From positions 682,001 through 746,000 of the forward strand of contig CAWCIY010000002.1 in NCBI GenBank assembly GCA_963795715.1: a stretch of DNA of 64,000 nt, read 5' to 3'. Below the pieces are notes generated by a model that was given only the letters and a program-made list of their open reading frames with translations, had not been told where the DNA came from and ran no database searches. A program made the translations under genes and the position numbers. The DNA comes from JAFEDN01 sp963795715 (GTDB lineage Bacteria > Pseudomonadota > Gammaproteobacteria > Coxiellales > Coxiellaceae). Numbering within the stretch: the stretch's first letter is position 1; each line of letters opens with the position of its first letter. Below are positions 33,695 to 42,400 of this stretch, piece after piece.

Positions 33695-35641
33695 ATGAGA
33701 AATTTATTTGAGGCCATAGAATACAATAATGTGCAAGCAGCACAGGATTTTTTAAGCAAAATGAATACTATCAATATGCTTAATATCCATCGGCAAACAC
33801 CTTTAATCGCATCTGCCCGTTTTGGGCGCACAGATATTATTAAGATGATCATGAATCATCAGCCTCCTCCCGATTTTACTTTACAGGATACTTATGGTTA
33901 CGCTGTTTTCGACTATTTCAAGGTCAAACCCGCGATAGATTCTCAAGTACAAATAGATATCTTGCGGCAATGTTTATTCCAGTTAGCCAAAAAGGGAGAT
34001 ATCTCTACACTTCGCCGAATGAAAAAAATCCAACAGTTTAATTTTAGCATCGCCGATGATAATGGGAACACCGCATTACATTATGCAGCGCAAATGGGCC
34101 ATACAGGTTTGGTTGATTTATTCCCTGAAAATTATGAGATCAGAAATGAAAAAAAAGAAACGCCGATAGAAACCGCCGCCTATTATGGACAGTATGATAT
34201 AAGCTTATCTCTTCTTAAAAAAGGAGTGAAAAGTAATCGGGTATTACTCAGCGCTTGTCGTGGAGGGAAAGTAAACTTCATTGAAAGCATTCTAAAATCT
34301 TCTTATGATCAAATGTTAATAACTGATTGCGAAGGCGGAATTGCAAACCTGTTATATGAAGCAGTGATTTCAGATCAGGACGATCTAATCCAGATTTTAT
34401 TAAAATATGATCCCAATTGCCGTCATTCTTTATATGCTGGTTCTACCCCGATTCATCATGCTGTAGCAAAATTAAAACAAAAAAGCTTAAAAAAATTATT
34501 AGAATTGAATTTTCCCATAAACGTTCCTGATAAAGAGCAGAAAACTCCTAAAGAATTAGCCAATTTTTTAACTATTAAGATGGGAGTGACGCCTGAAGAT
34601 AAAAAAGAGTATTATCAGATCGCAGTAAAATTGGCTTCTTTAGAGTTTGATGCAAAATATGAAAATAAGCTTACCGGGATGTCATTTAATCCAGCGTCAC
34701 CGTTACCTTTCAATACGAATGAAAGATTTGAATTGGAAAGGTTACGGCATCAGATTCAGCTTTATGAATTGGAAAAGCGTCGATTGCTGCTCACTGAATT
34801 TTTAAAAAATATACGCCAGCAAACGGAAGCTACATTTTCCAGGCTGGAAGAATCCGAAAAGCAGAAAATTGTAAACCCAATTGTTTTTTTTAGCTATGCC
34901 TGGGAAGAGGTCAATACACCTGCATTTTATTTTCTCCAAAATTTTCTACTTCGATTATCAAAAGATTTGGAAACGGCCGGTTTGAAAGTATGGTTTGATA
35001 TTCAAAGCCTTACTGGAGATTTGGAAAATCAAATGCGTGAAAATATCCAAAAAAGTCATTTTATTTTATTTTTTGGAACTCGCCGTTATTCAGACCGGAC
35101 CGGGCCTGATAAAGATACTAATGTATTGAAGGAACTCAAATTCGCTTTAACTGAAGCAAAAAAAAGTAATGACTTTATGTTGCCTCTTATGCTGGAAGGT
35201 GATTTTAAAAAAACGTTTCCAGATCAGTTAAAGAGCTATTTAATTCGTGATTGGCGAAATTGTTATGAGGAAAAAAATAAACTTAATTTCTGGCAATTAG
35301 AAGAAAATTATGTTCAGAATTTAACATAGTATCAACCATTAGGTATTTTACCCTGTTTATTAGGGCTAAATCGGAATGATGAATATCGCCGGCTTCGAGA
35401 GTCCTGCTTTTTAAAATATAAATCTTTTAAGGACACATTAGATTCAAAATTGCAATGCAGAACCATTAACTATGAGAAAGAAGCATCTATTACATCTCCT
35501 GTAAGCCCGAGAACCCGTTATTCCCTCTTTCCCGATTTATCCTGGAGGTCTTTTGGATTAACCATTACTCCTCCAGCCCAGCATGCACAGAAAACCGGTT
35601 CAACGCAATTATTAGTACGAAATCGTGCAAATTCGAGATGA
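33695..35641 (+). pseudogene. Ankyrin plus TIR-like protein interrupted by one amber codon
   Basis: The frame from 33695 reaches a TAG at 35327-35329 (544 residues) and then stays open in the same register to a TGA at 35639-35641. Residues about 1-330 hold ankyrin repeats (DNGNTALHYAAQMGHTGLVD, GSTPIHHAVAKLKQKSLKKL). Residues about 393-520 are a TIR/SEFIR-like domain (IVFFSYAWEEVNTPAFYF, AGLKVWFDIQSL, NVLKELKFALTEAKKS with E480). The sequence after the stop, YQPLGILPCLLGLNRNDEY, is homologous to the tail of the U-box protein, where Gln aligns with the stop, suggesting CAG to TAG. The 544-residue product keeps both recognisable domains and may still be functional. It follows the CaaX gene after 15 bases with AAGGAAG upstream. 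Confidence 0.7.
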
Positions 35642-35754
35642 TATACTCAAAACGATTAGATTTTCGGTGTTATAGCGCCCAGTGACCGATGAGATTTAAA
35701 TGTTACGATTGAGAAAAACCGCAGGAATACTCACTGTATTTCAAGGTTTTTCGA
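35640..35754 (+). repeat. 115-bp direct repeat, copy A
   Basis: Matches 37184-37298 over exactly the same length with scattered substitutions and no gaps visible (shared blocks include ATATACTCAAAACGATTAG, TTATAGCGCCCAGTGAC, GTATTTCAAGGTTTTTCGA). The copies bracket the PIN/AbrB pair. Downstream of this copy ATCTCAT can pair with ATGAGAT inside it. Confidence 0.75.
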
Positions 35755-36002
35755 GTTAGCATCTCATGGCGCTACGCGCCATTGCATCCAAAAATAACTG
35801 AGAGCTTTTTTTACCCAGATGTTTTGTAGCTCGTTAAAAACACGGATCAAATCTAAAAATATCTACAGCAACCTGTACACTACAAAAAAATCGCTTTACT
35901 CATACTCGACATTCAGAGTCATGCTCAAACCAGCATACGCGATCAAATACAATTTGGGAATGAAGGTCCTGGTAGCGTTATTTCCGATTCAAATTATTCA
36001 GC

Positions 36003-36431
36003 CTACTTAAGATTATTGGATGCATTAGCTATGTAATTCCTGACAAAAGTTGCTGGTTTTAAAACCTGAATTCCTGCATATCCAGAAATATTTAAGAGAT
36101 GTTTGTCGCCACTGATGATTAATTTGCAATTAGCGCTTAATGCGCAGGCAATAAATTTATCATCATCTAGATCGGATGAAACGGGTTGCGGCAAATGCAT
36201 TGGCGAGATGACTATACTATTAATAGTGATTAGATTAATAATAGACCCAACATCAACGGCTTTATATTTTTGATTTAAAATTTCACTCACCCTGGTATAT
36301 TCATTAATAATATCTTTAGAAGTTACGATTTCTATGAGATCATTTTGCCATGCTAAAAGAATTTGACTTGGGGGGCCAGACCAAAATATCCCAGACATGA
36401 GTACATTCGTATCAAGTACTATCTTAATCAT
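36003..36431 (-). CDS. PIN-domain toxin of a toxin-antitoxin pair
   Basis: 142 residues. PIN-domain signature at the N-terminus IKIVLDTNVLMSGIFW with the first catalytic Asp, then an acidic pair DLDDDKFIACALSANCKLII with the conserved D-D, and SGDKHLLNI with the last Asp. This is the subgroup of putative toxins of the COG1569 type. PIN enzymes are metal-dependent RNases, often cutting tRNA or rRNA. Its start overlaps the antitoxin stop by 4 bases, so the two are translated together. Confidence 0.85.
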   Translation of the reverse strand: MIKIVLDTNVLMSGIFWSGPPSQILLAWQNDLIEIVTSKDIINEYTRVSEILNQKYKAVDVGSIINLITINSIVISPMHLPQPVSSDLDDDKFIACALSANCKLIISGDKHLLNISGYAGIQVLKPATFVRNYIANASNNLK

Positions 36432-36688
36432 TGATCACGCGCTTCTTTAATTGCCTCTTTTACTGATTTCTTATTTAAACCTGCTTTTTTCGCTAATTTT
36501 CTGGCTTGCATGACCAAACTGGTAAACTCTTTGGTAGAAGGCTTTTTGATTACCTTTAGGATAACGACGTCTTTGTCGGCAACAATGACAAATTGATCAC
36601 CCGTATGGAGGCCTACTTTATCTCTCACATTCTCCGGGATAACAATTTGTCCTTTGGACGATAGTTTTGTGGTTGCTAAAATACTCAT
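36428..36688 (-). CDS. AbrB/MazE-type antitoxin
   Basis: 86 residues from the ATG at 36688, chosen because GAGG lies 9 bases upstream and homologues begin at this point; the frame is open further to 36760. The SpoVT-AbrB swapped-hairpin DNA-binding domain is clear: ATTKLSSKGQIVIPENVRDK and GLHTGDQFVIV. The basic C-terminal tail would bind and mask the PIN toxin. Such antitoxins repress their own promoter, probably in the 36689-36760 region. Confidence 0.85.
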   Translation of the reverse strand: MSILATTKLSSKGQIVIPENVRDKVGLHTGDQFVIVADKDVVILKVIKKPSTKEFTSLVMQARKLAKKAGLNKKSVKEAIKEARDQ

Positions 36689-36855
36689 GGTTATAAACCT
36701 CATATTAAACTTACTGGTAAGATTATAGCAAAAATTTATGGGAATTGCTAACTGAGTCACTTCTAATAATGTTCCCAGATAGTCTTCATCTATCTTTTTT
36801 AACTGAGAATTCTTTGTCTATCTGTAATAGCGTAGTCTATTTTTGAATTACGGAT

Positions 36856-37278
36856 TTAGTTTTTTTGGATATTTTTTTTTTGCTTTGAGGGAGACAATAG
36901 TGGAGAAACATCTATTACAATAGCTGTTATTTTGTTTTTTTTATCATCATCTATAAGAGAGGTCAAGCTTTGCTCTAGTTCTGCTGGGAAGTTAGGCATA
37001 GTGATCCCTTTGGAAGGTGAAGGAATTTTTGGCTTTCTCTGATCCCCAAACCAGAATACTACGTAAATGCCATATCCGTTAGTTTCTGTCGCTTGTAAAT
37101 TTACTTCAAGTTGTTTTTTGCAAGCACTCCATAAGTCAGGATGCATATCACGTTTTAATTCGATGAAAATTTTTATATTACGAGATATACTCAAAACGAT
37201 TAGGTTTTCGGTGTTATAGCGCCCAGTGACTGGTGAGATTGAAACGTTCTGACTGAGAAAAGCCGCAGGAATACTCAT
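36856..37278 (-). pseudogene. Chimeric frame: repeat-derived start fused to a gene fragment
   Basis: 140 codons. The first 31 (MSIPAAFLSQNVSISPVTGR) lie inside repeat copy B and are unlikely to be original. The rest (FIELKRDMHPDLWSACKKQL, GYGIYVVFWFGD) resembles the nuclease-like C-terminal tail seen in various large bacterial ATPase or defence proteins, whose usual text is WTAWRDQLQR and GIYLVLWFG. It is therefore probably the surviving 3' end of a larger lost gene. Function unlikely. Confidence 0.45.
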
Positions 37279-37298
37279 TGTATTTCAAGGTTTTTCGA
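37184..37298 (+). repeat. 115-bp direct repeat, copy B
   Basis: Second copy of the repeat at 35640-35754. Here the internal segment TTGAAACGTTCT (37239-37250) is exactly complementary to AGAACGTTTCAA just downstream (37303-37314). The analogous internal segment differs in copy A and pairs partially with its own flank, which hints at conserved secondary structure. Confidence 0.75.
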
Positions 37299-37404
37299 AG
37301 GAAGAACGTTTCAAGCCAAATTAATCCGCTGCGCAGAAAAACAAGAGGCAGGAACTGTGGAGTTCCCTAATTGATCACCACTCAATGTAAAAAATACCGA
37401 GAAA

Positions 37405-37436
37405 TTGGAAGGTCAAATGGCGGAGAGAGTGGGATT
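37405..37436 (-). repeat. Left attachment-site candidate (tRNA-Ser 3' end copy)
   Basis: 32 bases matching 56270-56301 with two mismatches. The inner part CGGAGAGAGTGGGATT is the exact 3' end of the tRNA-Ser gene. It is the outermost left copy and probably the left boundary of the island. Confidence 0.7.
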
Positions 37437-37496
37437 TTAATTAACTATATAAGCGACTTTATCAAATTCTTCCCATATCAGACAAGCTTATTAATT

Positions 37497-37863
37497 TTAC
37501 CCAGGAAGCAGACCTAATGATCGAGGATATATAAGCTCAATGTTTGGATTAATATCGCTAATATACGCGGAATAACCTTTACGCCGAGAACCTGCACCAT
37601 CGTTTGTAATAAATACAGGAAAATAAGATGCTCCTGTTAATTGCATTAAATCAGGAATGGTATCTTTATGCATAGTTGAAAAATTTTCGGCAGGTATCTA
37701 TCGCATTATCGGTTAAAAATGTTTGAGCCAATTCCAGCGTTGTGAATATTCCAACTACGGGAGATAGCAATTGATTTTCTAAAATACTTCTTATCTTTGA
37801 ACCGGTTATACCCCGGTCACAAAATGTATTGATTGCACTTGCTTCTAAAAAAGCCTTACGCAT
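37497..37863 (-). pseudogene. PIN-like protein, frameshifted
   Basis: Two overlapping frames form one protein: MRKAFLEASAINTFCDRGIT through CRKFFNYA (from 37863), then after a frameshift near 37670 KDTIPDLMQLTGASYFPVFI through RSLGLLPG to a TAA at 37497-37499. The pattern ASAINTFCD and TTLELAQTFL resembles PIN-like nuclease domains. It sits alone between two tRNA-derived repeats. Confidence 0.45.
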
Positions 37864-37879
37864 AATATATATCTTTTAA

Positions 37880-37899
37880 AGAGTGGGAATTTAATTAAC
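37880..37899 (-). repeat. Internal att-like repeat
   Basis: AGAGTGGGAATTTAATTAAC differs by one base from 37427-37446, the downstream part of the left att copy. It separates the PIN-like pseudogene from the AAA ATPase gene. Confidence 0.55.
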
Positions 37900-37943
37900 C
37901 TTATTTCCTTTTCGTCCGTCCACACCTACGTCCCAATTAGTTG

Positions 37944-39140
37944 TTATTTGGGGGGATGAAAATCAGGCATAATTCGCTTCATAAAATCTGCAAAAAACGG
38001 CACTGTAAAGGCTGTATCGCCATGTTTAGGGCTATAAATCATACCTTTTTTAATCAAGTTATTTCTTAAGGGCGCGGCATTTTGCACATCAATTCCTAAT
38101 ACTTCCGCGACATCGCCAGACCTTTGAGGTTGATCACCCAGTTCCGCCAACGCCCGCAGATATTCTTTTTCTCTAGGAGTCAATCTATCAAATCGCACCC
38201 GAAAAAAATTTTGATCTAACCGTTTAATAGCGGTTGTGGTTGCGTTTTGGGCAATGTTAATATCAATGGGTGACTTTTTAGCAAGATTCCAGGCTTGGTA
38301 ACCCCACTCTTGGAGAAAGTAAGGATAACCCTCAGTCACTTTAATAATTTCATCCAGCGCTTGTTCAGTAAACGCAACATTTTCCTTGTTAACTGGTGTT
38401 TGCAAAGCTAATTTAGCGTCTTCTTTTTTCAATGGACCTAATTCAGGAAAATCAAATAAGCGTTCAGCATAAGATTTAGCACGACCAGTCTTACCTACCA
38501 ATTGCGGAAGACCGGCGCCAACCAATACAATGGGTAATGATTTTTGGGAAATTTTATGTATCGCCATAATTAATGAACTTAATTCTTCTTCAGATAAATA
38601 TTGAAGCTCATCAATAATAATGGCTATTGCTGTATTGCGATCTTGAGCTGCTTCTCCCAAAGATATAAAAACTTGTGCGAGGTCAGCTTCTAAATTTCCA
38701 CTGTCAGCAATGCCTCTTTCTGACTCGATATCTATACCAAGATCAATCTCTCCTATTTTAGCTATCAATTTTATCTGAGAGAGAAAACTTTTAAATACCT
38801 TAAACGCTCTCTTTACTTTGTAGCTAATCATCTCCCCAGTATCAAGAGAAAAAAGCACTTGGCGTAATTCAGGAAGCAAAATTTCTGGAAGAGATTTTTT
38901 TTCATGTGCTTCTATCATAAAAGCATAATAATTTTCTTTTTTTGCTAACTCTTCGATTTCGTGAAGTAATACGGTTTTTCCGGTTCCCCGAAGACCAATA
39001 ATTAAAATGCTTTTCTCAGCTTTGCGATTTTTAATGCGGGCAAGAGTTAATAGCGCGTGCTTTAAGATATCACTTCTACCCGCCAATTCTGGAGGTGGAG
39101 TACCTGCACCTGGAGAAAATGGGTTATGAATAGGATCCAT
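37944..39140 (-). CDS. AAA+ ATPase with C-terminal winged helix (Orc1/MalT-like)
   Basis: 398 residues from the ATG at 39140 (an alternative ATG is three codons earlier). Starts DPIHNPFSPGAGTPPPELAG, then the P-loop LIIGLRGTGKTVLLHEIEEL, Walker B AIIIDELQYL, and GGxP-like sensor region VTEGYPYFLQEWGYQAW. The C-terminal 90 residues form a winged helix (LTPREKEYLRALAELGDQPQ RSGDVAEVLG). This is a common family of stand-alone ATPases in mobile islands, thought to regulate or sense; the precise role is unknown. It lies as a single gene between att-like repeats and appears intact, unlike the degenerate ATPase at 19377. Confidence 0.75.
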   Translation of the reverse strand: MDPIHNPFSPGAGTPPPELAGRSDILKHALLTLARIKNRKAEKSILIIGLRGTGKTVLLHEIEELAKKENYYAFMIEAHEKKSLPEILLPELRQVLFSLDTGEMISYKVKRAFKVFKSFLSQIKLIAKIGEIDLGIDIESERGIADSGNLEADLAQVFISLGEAAQDRNTAIAIIIDELQYLSEEELSSLIMAIHKISQKSLPIVLVGAGLPQLVGKTGRAKSYAERLFDFPELGPLKKEDAKLALQTPVNKENVAFTEQALDEIIKVTEGYPYFLQEWGYQAWNLAKKSPIDINIAQNATTTAIKRLDQNFFRVRFDRLTPREKEYLRALAELGDQPQRSGDVAEVLGIDVQNAAPLRNNLIKKGMIYSPKHGDTAFTVPFFADFMKRIMPDFHPPK

Positions 39141-39317
39141 ATATAACAATCTTATTTTAATTTATCAATGTTATTATTTTAATAGATAAATTAGATAAAC
39201 TCAAATAATTTAACTATAAACTTGAGCTGAGTAGAAAGCGAAAGTAACTCGTAACTCAAAGGCATCTTTAATTGTTAAAAAAAAAATTATTATGTAATTC
39301 AAATGCTTACAAAATTT

Positions 39318-39339
39318 CGGAGAGAGTGGGAGTTTAATT
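39318..39339 (-). repeat. Internal att-like repeat
   Basis: CGGAGAGAGTGGGAGTTTAA and two more bases match 37421-37442 with one mismatch; the first 14 bases equal the tRNA-Ser 3' end. It separates the AAA ATPase from the NACHT gene. The remaining bases of 39141-39494 are AT-rich and show no gene. Confidence 0.6.
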
Positions 39340-39494
39340 GTGATTCTTAGTGGTTGATTTATAAATAAATTATTTTTGTAATTTATCTGGGATACCCCAA
39401 AAAATACCCCTGAACTTTTGGTACTTGAAAATCTATCGAACCAATGTTCCCACACCCGCAGTAATGAATTGACCGGGGCTTTACAACCAATAAA

Positions 39495-42400
39495 TTAAAA
39501 TTCATAGAGTAGTCCACGCTCTCGTACACAAACTTTGGAAGAAGATGAGATGGATGAAGTAGATAATGTTGAGTCATTATTCTTACCTTGATTCCTAGGT
39601 GATGATGGCGGTGGCATCAGATGCGAAGAATAAGATGAGGACGAAGTTGAACTCGAACTAGAGCTTGTACTCGAAGAAACCGAGGATGATGAAGAGGAAC
39701 TACTACTGCTTAGGACACTGGTTTTTTCTTCAATCGAATCGGCCCTGGAAATTCGTTTAAAGGTTGCTGCAGTAAAACTAGAGGTCAGTGCTCCAATTGA
39801 AGTTTGCATATCTGAATCCGTTAAAGTATTTTGTTTGGAACTGTCTGTCTTATTGATGTTGGTTTTGCGCTCTTTATCTGCGGATTTTACATCAGTTACT
39901 ATTACTTCGCTAACGTCGGCGCCGGTCTGTTCCAGTAGCCGTTTGCTCAGCATACTCATGCGGCAACCAGAGAGTTGCACACCCTGCGTCCACAACTGCA
40001 TGTTTGAATTGCGAGAAGCACCTAGTAACCGCCATTCTGACGCCGATGGTTGAGGCAGGATTTCTTTATCCTCACTCTCATAATTCTCAATCTCACCATC
40101 ATCATTTGCATCATCCCTGGACGGTTGAGCTTTCACTTCTATCACCTCAGTTTGTTGGGTGTCTTGGAATAAGCTCGCTGACAGCAACCAGAAACTCACG
40201 AGGCCATTTCTATCCCCCGTCGCCAACAGTTGACCATCACCCCATTCAGTGCGCCGAATCGTAGTGTATTGAAAGGCAATACTCAAAATAGCAGCTGACC
40301 AAGCAAAAATAGTTAAGCAGCGATGGCTCGCTACCGACCATAGCCGCACCGTCCCATCATCACTCCCCGAGGCCAGTGTCTGACCATTTGGGCTAAACGA
40401 CACACTATTCACCCCATACTCATGCCCGGTGAGCGGTGCACCTAGCAGCTCTCGGCTCCCTACCGACCACAGCCGTATCTCCCCGCTGCTATTCCTATCC
40501 CAATGCCCACTCGCCGCTGCCAGCGTCTGGCCATCCGGACTAAACGCCACACTATTTACTCTACCCTGATGCCCGGTGAGCGGCGCGCCCAGCGGCTCTC
40601 GGCTCGTTATCGACCACAGCCGCACTGTAGCATCAGAACTCCCCGATGCCAGCGTCTGGCCATCCGGGCTAAACGACACACTCTGCACCGTATGCTTATG
40701 TCCGGTGAGTGGCGTGCCCAGCGGCTCTTGGCTCGCTACCGACCACAGCCGCACCGTCTCATCTTCAAATGCACCTCCCGAGACCAATATCTGGCCATCT
40801 GGGCTAAACGATACACTCGTTACCCCCTTCGTATGCCCGGTGAGCGGCGCGCCCAGCGGCTCTCGGCTTGCTACCGACCAGAGCCGGACTGTCTGATCCG
40901 AACTCCCCGAGGCCAGTGTCTGGCCATCCGGGCTAAACGACACACTTTGCACCGTATGCTTATGCCCGAAGAGCAGCGCGCCCAGCGGCTCTTGGCTCGC
41001 TACCGACCACAGCCGCACCGTCTGATCTGAACTCATCGAGGCCAGCGTCTGGCCATCCGAGCTAAACAACACACTCAGCACATCATCCATATGCCCCGTG
41101 AACGGCGCGCCCAGCGGCTCTTGGCTCGCTACCGACCACAGCCGCACCGTCTGATCCGAACTCCCCGAGGCCAGCGTCTGGCCATCCGGGCTAAACAACA
41201 CACTCAGCACATCATTCATATGCCCTGTGAACGGCACGCTAAGCGGCTCTCGGCTACTCACAGACCACAGCCGCACCGTCTGATCCGAACTCCCCGAGGC
41301 CAATGTCTGGCTATCCGGACTGAACGATACACTATTCACCCAACCCGTATGCCCGAAGAGCGGCCTGCCCAGGGGCTCTCGGCTCGCTACAGACCACAGC
41401 CGCACCGTCCGATCTCCACTCCCCGAAGCCAGAGTCTGGCCATCCGGGCTAAACGATACACTCGTTACCCCCTTCGTATGCCCAGTGAGCGGCGCGCCCA
41501 GCGGCTCTCGGCTCGTTACCGACCACAGCCGCACTATACCACCAGAATCCCCCGAGGCTAGCGTCTGGCCATCCGGGCTAAACGACACACTAGTCACACA
41601 GTTCTTATGCCTAGTGAGCGGCGCGCCCAGCGGCTCTCGGCTCGTTACCGACCATAGCCGCACTATACCACCAGAATCCCCCGAGGCTAGCGTCTGGCCA
41701 TCCGGGCTAAACGACACACTATTCACATCAAATATATGACCGACTAACGACGCGCCTAGCGGCTCTCGGCTACCTACCAACCACAGCCGCACTGTAGCAT
41801 CATAACTCCCCGAGGCCAGCATCTGCCCATCCGGACTAAACGACACACTCTGCACGCTGCCCTCATGCCCGGTGAGCGGTTGACCCACGAGTTCACCGGT
41901 TTCCCGATGCCAAATTTCAATCGTTTCACCCTGCGCAATGGCTAACCACGGCTCTCGAGGATGAGAAGCCATCGCTTTGACTTCTTGCTGGCATTCCAGT
42001 CGGGGCTGCTCGCCCCATACCACGCCTACCAAGATCGCTTGCTCTAAGTTCGCACCATATAACCAGGTGCGGGTCAGGTCTGCGCCGGTGAAATCGGTTC
42101 CCGATAGATTCATATGCGCCAAGTTCCCCAAGCGCAGGTTGGCGCCGGGAATACGCACCCCATGCCAATCCCGTCCGATCAGATTGGCGCCACTCAAATT
42201 CAACACTGTGGCGGCAATCGCCGCCGCGTTAACGATGGTGGGATTATCTCGTGACGCCAATACCCAATGGAAAAGCGTACGCTGGAATAGTGGATCCTGC
42301 TGAGCTAAATCCACCAGAAATTGTACCAGTGACGGTTCCCATTCTTTTAACGGTCTTAAGTTAATTAATAGCATTTCCAGCTTTTTTTCAGGATCCCACT

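Noticed and set aside
40503..41561. Long plus-strand frames with Arg-rich repeats antisense to the WD40 region
   Set aside because: They arise from the tandem repeat in the opposite strand; repeating RRAQRLSARYRPQP text is the mirror of the WD40 code.
40330..41900. Regularly spaced DNA repeats resembling a CRISPR array
   Set aside because: The repeats are about 126 bp, lie in one long reading frame and encode WD40 units; there are no short repeats with unique spacers and no cas genes.
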